From assembly GCA_015068165.1 (NCBI GenBank), contig SVKZ01000012.1, positions 1-33,370 of the forward strand: DNA of 33,370 nucleotides, written 5' to 3'. Origin of the DNA: Oscillospiraceae bacterium. GTDB lineage: Bacteria; Bacillota; Clostridia; Oscillospirales; Oscillospiraceae. Positions 1 to 8,097 of this stretch are shown one piece after another; position 1 is the first letter of the stretch, and every line of letters starts with the position of its first letter. The translations under genes were made by a program, and so were the position numbers. The notes under the pieces are model-generated. The model had not been told where the DNA came from, did not search any database, and saw only the letters and a program-made list of their open reading frames with translations.

Positions 1-3000
1 ACCACCTACACCGCATCTCAGGGTCTGCTGCTGATGATCCCCAATATGTATAAGATCGCCGGTGAGCTGCTGCCCAGCGTATTCCACGTCTCCGCCCGTA
101 CCGTCGCCACCCAGGCGCTGAATATCTTTGGCGACCACTCCGACGTTTACGCTTGCCGTCAGACCGGCTTTGCTATGCTGTGTGAGACCAACGTTCAGGA
201 AGTTATGGACCTGGGCGCTGTTGCGCACCTGGCTGCTCTGGAAGGCCGCGTTCCCTTTATCAACTTCTTTGACGGCTTCCGTACCTCCCACGAGATCCAG
301 AAGATCGCTATCTGGGACTACGAGGACCTGAAGGAAATGACCAATATGGATGCTGTGGATGCATTCCGCAAGCACTCCCTGAACCCCGAGCGTCCCGCAA
401 TGCGCGGCTCTCACGAGAACGACGACATTTTCTTCCAGCACCGTGAGTCCTGCAACAAGTACTATGACGCCCTGCCTGCAGTGGTTGAGAAGTATATGGC
501 TAAGGTTAACGAGAAGCTGGGCACCGACTATCAGCTGTTCAACTACTACGGTGCTGCCGATGCCGACCGCGTCATCGTCGCTATGGGCTCTATCAACGAC
601 GTAATCGAAGAAGTTATCGACTACCTCAACGCCAACGGCGAAAAGGTCGGCCTTGTTAAGGTTCGCCTGTTCCGTCCCTTCTGCGCTGACAAGCTTCTGG
701 CCGCTATCCCTGCTACCGCTAAGAAGATCGCTGTTCTGGACCGCACCAAGGAGCCCGGTTCTCAGGGCGAGCCTCTGTATCAGGATGTGGTTATGGCTCT
801 GGCCAAGGCCGGCAAGATGGACGTTACTGTTATCGGTGGCCGTTACGGTCTGGGCTCTAAGGACACCCACCCCGCTTCCGTATTTGCCGTTTACGAAGAA
901 CTGGCAAAGGACGCTCCCAAGCACGAGTTCACCATCGGCATTGTTGACGACGTAACCAACCTCTCCCTTACCGAGAAGATTTCCCCCAACACCGCTGCAG
1001 AAGGCACCATCGAGTGCAAGTTCTGGGGTCTGGGCGGCGACGGCACGGTGGGCGCAAACAAGAACTCCATCAAAATCATTGGCGACCACACCGACAAGTA
1101 CGTACAGGCTTACTTCCAGTACGACTCCAAGAAGACCGGTGGCGTTACCGTTTCTCACCTGCGCTTCGGCGACAAGGCAATCAAGTCCCCCTACTACATC
1201 AACAAGGCTGACTTCGTTGCCTGCCACAACCCCTCCTATATCACCAAGGGCTTTAAGATTGTTCAGGACGTTAAGCCGGGCGGTGTATTCCTGATCAACT
1301 GCCAGTGGGATTTGGCTGAATTGGAGCATCATCTGGATGCCGCTTCCAAGCGTTACATCGCCGAGAACAACATCCAGCTGTACACCATCAACGCCATTGA
1401 CCTGGCTATCAAGGTCGGTATGGGCAAGCGCACCAACACCATTCTGCAGTCCGCTTTCTTCTCTCTGGCAAAGGTTATGCCCAGTGAAGAAGCCATCGGC
1501 TATATGAAGGCCGCCGCAGAAGCTTCCTACCTGAAGAAGGGCCGCGATGTGGTTGACAAGAACTGGGACGCTATTGACGCCGGTGCTACCGCATATGTTA
1601 AGATTGACGTTCCCGCTTCCTGGGCTACCGCTGAGGTAAAGGTAACCGAGCTGAACCTGGAAGGCCCTGCCGCTACCGTGGCAGTTGCCAAGAACATCCT
1701 CACTCCCGTTGGCAAGATGGACGGCTACAGCCTGCCCGTTTCCGCCTTCGTCGAGATGGAAGACGGTCAATTCCCCTTGGGTGTTTCCGCTTACGAGAAG
1801 CGCGGCGTTGCCGTTACCGTTCCCCACTGGGATGAGACCAAGTGTATCCAGTGTAACAACTGCGCTTATGTATGTCCCCACGCTACTATCCGTCCCTTCG
1901 CCCTGACTGAGGCTGAAGTTGCCGCTGCTCCCGCAGCTACCCGTACTGTGCCTGTTAAGGCCGGCAAGGGCAAGGGCGTTTACAGCTACGCAATGGCTGT
2001 ATCTCCTCTGGATTGTATGGGCTGTGGCGTCTGTGTCGGCGTATGTCCCACCAGCGCCATTACTATGGTTCCTCAGGAGCGGGAGCTTCAGGAGCAGGAT
2101 GTATTCAACTACATGGTTGCCAAGGTCGCTCAGAAGCCCGAAATGGAAGACAACACCGTTAAGGGTAGCCAGTTCAAGAAGCCTCTGCTTGAGTTCTCCG
2201 GCTCCTGCGCAGGCTGTGCGGAAACCAGCTATGCTCGCCTTGTAACCCAGCTGTTCGGCGATCGGATGTATATTTCCAACGCTACCGGCTGTTCCTCCAT
2301 CTGGGGTGGTCCCGCCGCTACCTCTCCCTACACCGTAAATGCTGACGGCCACGGTCCCGCTTGGGCAAACTCCCTGTTTGAGGACAACGCCGAGCACGGT
2401 CTGGGTATGTACACCGCACAGGCTGTCATCCGTGAGTCCCTGGCCAACAAGGTTCGTACCGTTCTGGAGACCACCGCTTGCGACGAGCGCAAAGCCGCCT
2501 GCCAGGCTTGGCTGGACACCTTTAACGATGGCGAGGCCAACAAGGCCGCTACCAAGGCTCTGATTGCTAATCTCGAAGCAAAGGTCTGCTGCGACACCGT
2601 AGCTGACATTCTCTCCAAGAAGGAATACCTCAGCAAGAAGTCCGTATGGATCTTCGGTGGCGACGGCTGGGCATACGACATCGGCTTCGGCGGTGTTGAC
2701 CACGTGCTGGCTTCCAACAAGGATGTTAACATCTTCGTATTCGACACCGAGGTTTACTCCAACACCGGCGGTCAGGCCTCCAAGGCTTCCAACATCGGTC
2801 AGGTTGCTCAGTTCGCAGCTTCCGGTAAGGAAACCAAGAAGAAGAGCCTTGCTGAGATCGCAATGAGCTACGGCTATGTCTATGTTGCCCAGATCGCTAT
2901 GGGCGCTAATCAGGCACAGACCATCAAGGCCATCTGCGAGGCAGAAGCTTACAACGGTCCTTCCCTGATCATCGGCTATGCTCCCTGTGAGATGCACTCC

Positions 3001-3285
3001 ATCAAGGGCGGTATGACCAACTGCCAGGCTGAAATGAAGAAGGCTGTTGAGTGCGGCTACTGGAACCTGTTCCGCTTCGATCCCTCCAAGGAGACCGGCA
3101 AGTTCACTCTGGACTCCAAGGCTCCCAAGGACGGCTATCAGGAATTCCTGATGAACGAGGCTCGCTACAGCAGACTTACCCGTGAGTTCCCCGAGCGTGC
3201 AAATGACCTGTTCGCTAAGAACGAGGCTGCTGCTAAGGAGCGTTACGAGCACCTGCTGAAGCTGGTTGAGATGTACAAGGACTAA
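1..3285 (+). CDS. nifJ: Pyruvate:ferredoxin (flavodoxin) oxidoreductase, 5'-truncated by window edge
   Basis: This cytoplasmic enzyme oxidises pyruvate with CoA to acetyl-CoA and CO2 and passes electrons to ferredoxin, the usual route to acetyl-CoA in fermenting anaerobes. The frame is open to base 1 (it reads TTYTASQGLLLM), so about 80 N-terminal residues lie outside; 1,094 codons are visible against roughly 1,170 for the single-chain family. Two ferredoxin-like CxxCxxCxxxCP motifs start at visible residues 615 and 672, and the CAGC of the proximal cluster is at 736. The thiamine diphosphate/Mg site GGDGWAYD begins at 886 and SNTGGQ at 920. All cluster ligands I looked for are present and the frame is intact. 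Codon choice is strongly biased to C-ending codons, as expected for a highly expressed gene. A terminator follows directly, so it ends its transcription unit. Confidence 0.98.
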   Translation, partial: TTYTASQGLLLMIPNMYKIAGELLPSVFHVSARTVATQALNIFGDHSDVYACRQTGFAMLCETNVQEVMDLGAVAHLAALEGRVPFINFFDGFRTSHEIQKIAIWDYEDLKEMTNMDAVDAFRKHSLNPERPAMRGSHENDDIFFQHRESCNKYYDALPAVVEKYMAKVNEKLGTDYQLFNYYGAADADRVIVAMGSINDVIEEVIDYLNANGEKVGLVKVRLFRPFCADKLLAAIPATAKKIAVLDRTKEPGSQGEPLYQDVVMALAKAGKMDVTVIGGRYGLGSKDTHPASVFAVYEELAKDAPKHEFTIGIVDDVTNLSLTEKISPNTAAEGTIECKFWGLGGDGTVGANKNSIKIIGDHTDKYVQAYFQYDSKKTGGVTVSHLRFGDKAIKSPYYINKADFVACHNPSYITKGFKIVQDVKPGGVFLINCQWDLAELEHHLDAASKRYIAENNIQLYTINAIDLAIKVGMGKRTNTILQSAFFSLAKVMPSEEAIGYMKAAAEASYLKKGRDVVDKNWDAIDAGATAYVKIDVPASWATAEVKVTELNLEGPAATVAVAKNILTPVGKMDGYSLPVSAFVEMEDGQFPLGVSAYEKRGVAVTVPHWDETKCIQCNNCAYVCPHATIRPFALTEAEVAAAPAATRTVPVKAGKGKGVYSYAMAVSPLDCMGCGVCVGVCPTSAITMVPQERELQEQDVFNYMVAKVAQKPEMEDNTVKGSQFKKPLLEFSGSCAGCAETSYARLVTQLFGDRMYISNATGCSSIWGGPAATSPYTVNADGHGPAWANSLFEDNAEHGLGMYTAQAVIRESLANKVRTVLETTACDERKAACQAWLDTFNDGEANKAATKALIANLEAKVCCDTVADILSKKEYLSKKSVWIFGGDGWAYDIGFGGVDHVLASNKDVNIFVFDTEVYSNTGGQASKASNIGQVAQFAASGKETKKKSLAEIAMSYGYVYVAQIAMGANQAQTIKAICEAEAYNGPSLIIGYAPCEMHSIKGGMTNCQAEMKKAVECGYWNLFRFDPSKETGKFTLDSKAPKDGYQEFLMNEARYSRLTREFPERANDLFAKNEAAAKERYEHLLKLVEMYKD

Positions 3286-3299
3286 TCCTTAAAATAGAA

Positions 3300-3330
3300 G
3301 ATGCGCCCCGATTTCGGGGCGCATCTTTTT
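3300..3330 (+). terminator. Rho-independent terminator of pyruvate:ferredoxin oxidoreductase
   Basis: A perfect stem pairs 3300-3310 with 3315-3325 (GATGCGCCCCG, loop ATTT) and is followed by five T residues. It lies 14 bases after the stop codon. Confidence 0.95.
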
Positions 3331-3342
3331 AGCCAAAGTAAA

Positions 3343-3368
3343 CCCTCCGGACTAATAAATCCGGAGGG
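3343..3368 (-). terminator. Terminator-like hairpin after the AI-2E family gene
   Basis: CCCTCCGG (3343-3350) pairs with CCGGAGGG (3361-3368). On the minus strand it lies just after the permease stop and is followed by a broken T-rich tail (TTTACTTT), so termination may be weaker than at the neighbouring hairpin. Confidence 0.7.
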
Positions 3369-3375
3369 GTTATCA

Positions 3376-4608
3376 TTATTTTTTATCGCTTTTTTCTTTT
3401 TTATCTTTTTGGGATTTAAGCTTTTCTTTTAGCTTAGAAGACAACTCCGGAGGCTGGACGGTGAGCTTTTCCGGGTCAATCTCACGCAGGTGGAGTCTGT
3501 GATTGGTATGCTCTTGCAGTAGCGTGTAGAATACAGACACGATGGGAATCATCAAGAACATTCCCGCAACGCCCATAAGCTGACCGCCAATACCTACAGC
3601 GACCAAAACCCACATACCCGAAAGTCCGATAGATGTGCCTACCACCTTGGGATAGATGAGATTATTCTCAATCTGCTGCAGGATAATAAACATAACCACA
3701 AACCAAAGTGCTAAACTTGGCTCTGCCACAAAAATCAGAAATGCGCCAACAATACATCCGATCCACGCACCGACAATAGGAATAAATGCTGTTACTGCAA
3801 TCAATACGCTAATCAGCGGAATATAGGGCATATTGAAAATCCACATTGTAACAGCAAACATTGTGCCGAGAATCATGACCTCAATACACTGACCGGAAAG
3901 GAAATTGGAGAATGTGGAGTTCGTCAACCGCATAACCCGAACAATATAGTCCGCAACCTTTTCAGGCAGATAGGCATAAATAAGCTTCCGGCCTTGACGG
4001 GCAAGTGTTTCCTTGTGGAACAGGCAATAAACGGCAAATACCAAACCGATTACCAGATCCACAAGCACAGTAGAGAGCTTGCTTATAGCCGCAAGTGCGC
4101 CAGCTAAAATCTTACTGACACTGCTGCTTAACATTGCAACTGCATTTTGCACGACACCCGACCAGTCAATCATTTCAAAATCCGCATTCTCGCTCAACCA
4201 CTGCATAAGCTCAGGATTGCTTTCCAAAAATGCATTGATGCGGTTTCCTATATCGGTTACAAAATTTACAAGGGTGGGGATCAATCTTTCAATTGTCTCA
4301 GACAGCTGAGGAATTAAAAGGAGGAAGACAACCGCTAATACAAGCAAAACCATCAAGAACGTAAGCACGGCTGCCAAAGTCCGACGAACGCTGGGCTTAG
4401 AAATCTTTTTCAAAACCCTTTCAAAGCCGCGCATAGGTACATTTAGAATGAACGCCAGCACAGAGCCGAACACAAAGGGCGCAAATATGGCGCTGATTTT
4501 ATCTGCGAACAATTCATAGCGCTCCCGTTCGCCAACAATCACATAAAGAAGAATACACGCGGTTGCCACCCAGAATATATTCCAAAATACCTTTTTATTA
4601 ATCTCCAT
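3376..4608 (-). CDS. AI-2E family (UPF0118) membrane permease
   Basis: This is a polytopic inner-membrane protein of 410 residues, the normal length for the AI-2E transporter family (PF01594). Two hydrophobic segments near residues 8-25 and 35-58 are followed by a soluble-looking region around 75-150, then a long hydrophobic C-terminal half with the family-typical PIVGAWIG and YPKVVG segments. The tail is very Lys-rich (KLKEKLKSQKDKKEK). Members include the E. coli AI-2 exporter TqsA, but also Na+/H+ antiporters and proteins of unknown substrate, so the substrate is open. luxS lies 7 kb away in a separate operon, which does not establish a link. The ATG at 4608 has AGGGG about 8 bases upstream, and a TATAAT box at 4626-4631 would give a leader of only about 11 bases. 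The gene is divergent from spoIIID. Confidence 0.88.
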   Translation of the reverse strand: MEINKKVFWNIFWVATACILLYVIVGERERYELFADKISAIFAPFVFGSVLAFILNVPMRGFERVLKKISKPSVRRTLAAVLTFLMVLLVLAVVFLLLIPQLSETIERLIPTLVNFVTDIGNRINAFLESNPELMQWLSENADFEMIDWSGVVQNAVAMLSSSVSKILAGALAAISKLSTVLVDLVIGLVFAVYCLFHKETLARQGRKLIYAYLPEKVADYIVRVMRLTNSTFSNFLSGQCIEVMILGTMFAVTMWIFNMPYIPLISVLIAVTAFIPIVGAWIGCIVGAFLIFVAEPSLALWFVVMFIILQQIENNLIYPKVVGTSIGLSGMWVLVAVGIGGQLMGVAGMFLMIPIVSVFYTLLQEHTNHRLHLREIDPEKLTVQPPELSSKLKEKLKSQKDKKEKSDKK

Positions 4609-4749
4609 ACCTTTTCCCCTTTTCCATTATACACCATTGCATACATCTGTACCTATTTTACCGATTCGTCTATCGTTTGTCAAGGACGCATACCGGGAGA
4701 CTTTTCTACATAAAGTGTTCTTGGCAGCATAGTGCAGGGAGGGGAATTT

Positions 4750-5010
4750 ATGGAAGATACGATTGATGAAAGGGTCTACGACCTGGCTATATACATCATA
4801 GAGACCGGTGCCACCGTCCGTGCAGCAGCAAAACGGTTCGGCATCTCCAAATCAACCGTACATAAGGATTTATCCCAACGACTTCCCCACATAAGCAGCA
4901 GCCTTTATAGCCAGGTGCGCAGCGTCCTGGATCTGAACAAGGCACAGCGGCACATCCGCGGCGGAATTGCTACCCAGCAAAAATACCGACTGCAAAAACA
5001 GCAGAAATAG
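4750..5010 (+). CDS. spoIIID: Sporulation transcriptional regulator SpoIIID
   Basis: SpoIIID is a small DNA-binding protein that modulates the mother-cell sigma-E regulon and the switch to sigma-K during sporulation. The 86-residue product carries a helix-turn-helix at about residues 21-45 (VRAAAKRFGISKSTVHKDL) and the family-typical C-terminal segment HIRGGIATQQKY; the B. subtilis protein is 93 residues. The frame could begin at an ATG at 4732, but the ribosome site GGAGGGG (about 4737-4743) lies inside that extension and points to the ATG at 4750. The gene stands alone, divergent from the permease and convergent with a 33-residue ORF. Its presence implies a sporulating lineage. I could not assign a sigma-E promoter with confidence. 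Confidence 0.95.
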   Translation: MEDTIDERVYDLAIYIIETGATVRAAAKRFGISKSTVHKDLSQRLPHISSSLYSQVRSVLDLNKAQRHIRGGIATQQKYRLQKQQK

Positions 5011-5013
5011 TAT

Positions 5014-5056
5014 GTACCCGGGTTGGGCGGTGTTCCATAGTGATCAGCCCGGGTAC
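5014..5056. repeat. Inverted repeat between spoIIID and the 33-residue ORF
   Basis: GTACCCGGG (5014-5022) pairs perfectly with CCCGGGTAC (5048-5056) over a 25-base loop. It lies between two converging genes and may terminate one or both, but there is no T tract on either side. Confidence 0.6.
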
Positions 5057-5058
5057 GC

Positions 5059-5160
5059 TTACAAGTCATCCGCATCTTGTACAGGCTTTTCCTCCGCATC
5101 TTTGGGTCTTCCTGTGTAAGAGCCATTGGGATCTGTAACGATAGGCTTTTCTTTTTTCAT
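5059..5160 (-). CDS. Small 33-residue hydrophilic protein, function unknown
   Basis: This ORF is below usual length cut-offs but has one of the best ribosome sites in the window: AGGAGGGAGG ends about four bases before the ATG at 5160. It encodes a charged, Pro-containing peptide with no hydrophobic segment. It starts MKKEKPIVTDPNGSYTGRP and ends KPVQDADDL. That DPNGSYTG / PVQDADDL pattern resembles short conserved hypothetical proteins I remember from Clostridia, but I cannot verify this here. It converges on spoIIID and has an inverted repeat just after its stop. No enzymatic or binding motif is visible; low complexity and acidity suggest a disordered peptide. Confidence 0.72.
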   Translation of the reverse strand: MKKEKPIVTDPNGSYTGRPKDAEEKPVQDADDL

Positions 5161-5245
5161 ATTCCTCCCTCCTGACGGCAGTTTTCCCGGATTGCATTTT
5201 CCCCATTCTTATGATATATTGGAAAAAATGCTTCGGAGGCCACAT

Positions 5246-5728
5246 ATGTTTGAAATTACATTGCTTACAGTGGGTAAGCTGAAAGAAAAATTTTATCTTT
5301 CCGCAGCGGCAGAATACGAAAAGCGGCTAAAAGCTTACTGTAGATTCACCATTGTGGAATTACCGGAAACCCGACTTCCCGAAGACCCCTCCCCCGGGGA
5401 AATTTCTGCGGGGCTGGAAAAAGAAGCAGCCCTTATTTTAAGCAAAATCCCAAAAAACGCCTGGTTCTGCGTACTAACACCGGAGGGAAAAATTCTTTCC
5501 TCGGAAGCTTTTGCACAGAAGCTTTCTCAGGTAAAGGTTAGCGGAAAAAGCGCCGCTTGTTTTCTCATTGGTTCTTCCTTTGGTATTGCTCCCCAAGTAA
5601 AATCTGCGGCGGATTTTCAGCTTTCTATGGGCGCAATGACCTTTCCCCACCATTTGGCGCGGATTATGGTTTTGGAACAGCTTTACCGTTCCGAAGCCAT
5701 CCAGGCCGGCAGTAAATATCATAAATAA
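5246..5728 (+). CDS. rlmH: 23S rRNA (pseudouridine-1915 N3)-methyltransferase RlmH
   Basis: RlmH is a small SPOUT-class methyltransferase that methylates pseudouridine 1915 in helix 69 of 23S rRNA on the assembled 70S ribosome, using S-adenosylmethionine. The product is 160 residues, matching the family (155-160). The knotted SAM-binding region is seen at about 108-125 (LIGSSFGIAP), followed by MTFPHHLARIMVLEQLYR (131-148) and the diagnostic C-terminal YHK. The frame is open further upstream, but GGAGG at 5235-5239 is six bases before the ATG at 5246, and only that start gives the conserved N-terminus (MFEITLLTVGKLKE). It is a single-gene unit ending in a strong hairpin shared with rsmE. Confidence 0.96.
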   Translation: MFEITLLTVGKLKEKFYLSAAAEYEKRLKAYCRFTIVELPETRLPEDPSPGEISAGLEKEAALILSKIPKNAWFCVLTPEGKILSSEAFAQKLSQVKVSGKSAACFLIGSSFGIAPQVKSAADFQLSMGAMTFPHHLARIMVLEQLYRSEAIQAGSKYHK

Positions 5729-5730
5729 CA

Positions 5731-5758
5731 ATGACTACCTGCTGTGGCAGGTAGTCAT
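5731..5758. terminator. Bidirectional terminator between rlmH and rsmE
   Basis: A perfect 12-bp stem pairs 5731-5742 (ATGACTACCTGC) with 5747-5758 around the loop TGTG. It has A-rich and T-rich flanks and sits between two converging stop codons. Confidence 0.85.
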
Positions 5759-5769
5759 TTGCTTTCATT

Positions 5770-6495
5770 TTAGAATTCCCCTGCCGCGTACATTACGGCA
5801 GACACGGCACAAAGGGGCGCTGTCTCACACCGCAAAATTCGTTTACCCAAAGTGCATATCTGTACACCGGCATTTTTCGCCTGCTCCACCTCCCTTTCCT
5901 CCAAGCCGCCCTCGGGGCCGGAGATCAGGCTGACGGTCGTAAGTGGCTTTGCCTCCAATGCCATTTTCAAGGTGGTTGCCCGTTCATTTTCATAAAGCAA
6001 AATGGAGGTATCCGCCTGCGCAGCACGGGAGAGGGCTGCTTTGAAGCTTCCCAGCACAGTCACCCGAGGAATGACACCGCGGCCGGACTGCTCGGCGGCA
6101 GAAGCAGCAATTTTTTGCCAGCGCTCCAGCTTCTTATTTAGGCTCTTATCATCCGGTTTGGAAACGCACCGGGCAGAGGGAAATGCAACGATCTCTGTAG
6201 CACCCAATTCGGTCGCTTTCTGAATAACGTGTTCTAATTTATCCGCTTTTGGAAATGCCATATAGATACTAACCCGGACAGCTGCTTCTGTTTCGCTTTT
6301 CCGCTGCTCCAATACCTCAAGGGTCATATTTTCACTGCTTACTACTCTGCAAAGAGCTTCTCTGCCCTGTCCGTCGCACAAAAGCACCTCTTCCCCTGCT
6401 CTTAGCCGCAAAACCTTGGCGTGGGCGGCATTTTCGCTGTCGAGGATAATCTCCGGACTTGCCAGCACCTCTTTTTCAACAAAAAACCGTGTCAT
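5770..6495 (-). CDS. rsmE: 16S rRNA (uracil-1498 N3)-methyltransferase RsmE
   Basis: RsmE methylates U1498 of 16S rRNA in the 30S subunit using S-adenosylmethionine. The 241-residue product has the expected N-terminal PUA-like part (MTRFFVEKEV..., HAKVLRLRAGEEVLLCDGQG) and a C-terminal SPOUT domain. The SAM-knot motifs GPEGGLEEREVE (193-204) and LGKRILRCETA (216-226) are both intact. The start at 6495 is supported by AGGAGAAAGGT directly upstream. It lies downstream of glyA in the same direction, but a strong terminator fills the gap, so it depends on read-through or on a promoter inside glyA. A link to prmA is common in other Firmicutes but is not present here. Confidence 0.96.
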   Translation of the reverse strand: MTRFFVEKEVLASPEIILDSENAAHAKVLRLRAGEEVLLCDGQGREALCRVVSSENMTLEVLEQRKSETEAAVRVSIYMAFPKADKLEHVIQKATELGATEIVAFPSARCVSKPDDKSLNKKLERWQKIAASAAEQSGRGVIPRVTVLGSFKAALSRAAQADTSILLYENERATTLKMALEAKPLTTVSLISGPEGGLEEREVEQAKNAGVQICTLGKRILRCETAPLCAVSAVMYAAGEF

Positions 6496-6510
6496 ACCTT
6501 TCTCCTGTTA

Positions 6511-6545
6511 AAAAGCTCCGAAGTTTCCATTGCTCCGGAGCTTTT
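6511..6545 (-). terminator. Terminator between glyA and rsmE
   Basis: AAAAGCTCCG (6511-6520) pairs with CGGAGCTTTT (6536-6545) around a 15-base loop. On the minus strand the stem is followed by TTTTT just before the rsmE ribosome site. The plus strand also ends in a T run, so it may work both ways. Confidence 0.85.
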
Positions 6546-6548
6546 TTA

Positions 6549-7802
6549 TTATTTATAAAGGGGGAATTTTTCACAAATGTCAGCAACGACGGCCTTTACC
6601 TCTGCCGCTGTCCCTTCAAAATCCCGAGCAGTTGCGCCAATACATTTCGCAATCCGGCGCATTTCTTCTTCTCCCATACCGCGGGTGGTAACTGCCGCAG
6701 TACCTACCCGGACACCGCTGGTAACAGAGGGACTTTCCGGATCTCCGGGGATCGCGTTTTTGTTTAAGGTAATATGGTTGGCATCCAAGCGAGTCTGCAG
6801 TTCGATGCCCGTAATCCCCATAGGCCGCAGGTCAGCCAGCATCAGGTGATTATCCGTACCGCCGGTAACTAAGTTAAAGCCCTCTTCCAGCAATCCCTGT
6901 GCCATTGCTTTTGCGTTCTTCACAATATTATGGGCATAGGTCTTAAATTCATCACTGGCGGCTTCCTTGAAGCAGACCGCCTTTGCGGCAATAATATGCT
7001 CCAGCGGGCCGCCCTGTATGCCAGGGAACACAGCCGAGTTAATCTTCTTAGCGTATTCTTCTTTGCAGAGAATCAAGCCGCCACGGGGGCCACGGAGGGT
7101 CTTATGGGTCGTTGTGGTAACGATGTCTGCATAGGGTACAGGACTCATATGGGCGCCACCGGCAACAAGACCGGCAATGTGGGCCATATCTACCATAAAT
7201 ACAGCGCCGACTTCGTGGGCAATATCCGCAAATGCCTTAAAATCAATGGCGCGGGGATATGCGGAAGCACCGGCAATGATCAGCTTGGGTTGATTTTTCT
7301 TTGCCAAATCCCGGATTTGATCATAATCAATCAGTCCTGTTTCGTGATTGACATCGTAGGAAACCACATGATAGTATTTGCCGGACATATTGGCAGGACT
7401 TCCGTGGGTCAGGTGTCCGCCGTTGGCAAGGCTCATACCCATCAGCGTATCGCCGGGCTTTAAGATAGCAAGCTCTACAGCCATATTGGCCTGTGCGCCG
7501 GAGTGGGGTTGAACGTTGGCAGCCTCGGCGCCAAACAGGCTCTTTGCCCGTTCAATACACAGACTTTCCAGCTCATCCACAAACTGACAGCCACCGTAAT
7601 ACCGCTTTCCGGGCAAGCCTTCTGCATATTTGTTGGTAAGCACCGAGCCCATTGCCGCAATGACAGCGGGGGATGCAAAGTTTTCAGAGGCAATCAGCTC
7701 AATGCCGTCTTTCTGCCGGGCAAATTCACGATCCATCATTTCTGCAACGACCGGATCGAACTTGCTAACAAATTCAATTGATTCCAAGGGTTTTCCGTAC
7801 AT
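6549..7802 (-). CDS. glyA: Serine hydroxymethyltransferase
   Basis: GlyA interconverts serine and glycine with transfer of a one-carbon unit to tetrahydrofolate, using pyridoxal phosphate in the cytoplasm. From the ATG at 7802 the product is 417 residues, the family length, with an intact N-terminus ([11 protein letters not shown] at 35-45) and the PLP-lysine motif [14 protein letters not shown] (Lys 234). The frame stays open for 73 more codons upstream, but that stretch is the glycine riboswitch and its terminator and is not coding. AAGGATGG lies just before the start. Expression is therefore under glycine control from the promoter at 8039-8066. The downstream gene rsmE is separated by a terminator. 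Confidence 0.97.
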   Translation of the reverse strand: MYGKPLESIEFVSKFDPVVAEMMDREFARQKDGIELIASENFASPAVIAAMGSVLTNKYAEGLPGKRYYGGCQFVDELESLCIERAKSLFGAEAANVQPHSGAQANMAVELAILKPGDTLMGMSLANGGHLTHGSPANMSGKYYHVVSYDVNHETGLIDYDQIRDLAKKNQPKLIIAGASAYPRAIDFKAFADIAHEVGAVFMVDMAHIAGLVAGGAHMSPVPYADIVTTTTHKTLRGPRGGLILCKEEYAKKINSAVFPGIQGGPLEHIIAAKAVCFKEAASDEFKTYAHNIVKNAKAMAQGLLEEGFNLVTGGTDNHLMLADLRPMGITGIELQTRLDANHITLNKNAIPGDPESPSVTSGVRVGTAAVTTRGMGEEEMRRIAKCIGATARDFEGTAAEVKAVVADICEKFPLYK

Positions 7803-7829
7803 TTCAAATCCATCCTTTTTGCGTAAATT

Positions 7830-7859
7830 AAAAAGAGCAGTCCATCTAACGGACTGCTC
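7830..7859 (-). terminator. Riboswitch expression-platform terminator before glyA
   Basis: GAGCAGTCC and GGACTGCTC (7835-7843 with 7851-7859) form a 9-bp stem with a 7-base loop. On the minus strand five T residues (7834-7830) follow. It ends about 28 bases before the glyA ATG, so it decides whether glyA is transcribed. Confidence 0.92.
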
Positions 7860-7890
7860 ATAAAAAGCACACAATACCTGTGGTAACGCG

Positions 7891-7980
7891 TCTCTGTCCT
7901 TTTGCCTGAGAGATTCAGCACAGTCTCCTGCGCCTTGCACCTTCGGCACACAACCCAATGTGTTCTCCAGAGAGTCCTCA
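7891..7980 (-). promoter_or_regulatory. Glycine riboswitch aptamer (single visible aptamer)
   Basis: On the minus strand the leader carries the conserved glycine-aptamer blocks in order: CTCTGGAGA, GCCGAAGGTGCAAGG, CGCAGGAGACTG, CTCTCAGGCAAAAGGACAGAG. A closing stem pairs TCTCT (7973-7969) with AGAGA (7895-7891). Only one full aptamer is visible; the stretch just upstream (about 7981-8010, containing GACCGAAAGG) is too short for a second one and could be the small ghost helix described for singlet glycine riboswitches. It lies between the promoter at 8039-8066 and the terminator at 7830-7859, so it can control premature termination of glyA. Confidence 0.94.
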
Positions 7981-8038
7981 TCCTTTCGGTCAACGGTAAT
8001 CCGCCTCCCAAAAAGCATCAACGGAATATTCTATTTAC

Positions 8039-8066
8039 AGTATACACAGAATCGACAAAAAGTCAA
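8039..8066 (-). promoter_or_regulatory. Sigma-A-type promoter of the glyA riboswitch transcript
   Basis: The minus strand reads TTGACT (8066-8061), 16 bases, then TATACT (8044-8039). The start would fall near 8032, giving a leader of about 230 bases that contains the riboswitch. Confidence 0.85.
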
Positions 8067-8097
8067 CCATAATTTAAGAACAGGAACGCTTCCGGTT

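Noticed and set aside
2328-2747. Long antisense reading frame inside the pyruvate:ferredoxin oxidoreductase gene
   Set aside because: It has no ribosome site or family resemblance and is a by-product of the biased codon use of the sense gene.
7803-8021. In-frame upstream extension of glyA by 73 codons
   Set aside because: The extension is exactly the glycine riboswitch and its terminator; GlyA proteins begin at the MYGKPLES position and the length from 7802 fits the family.
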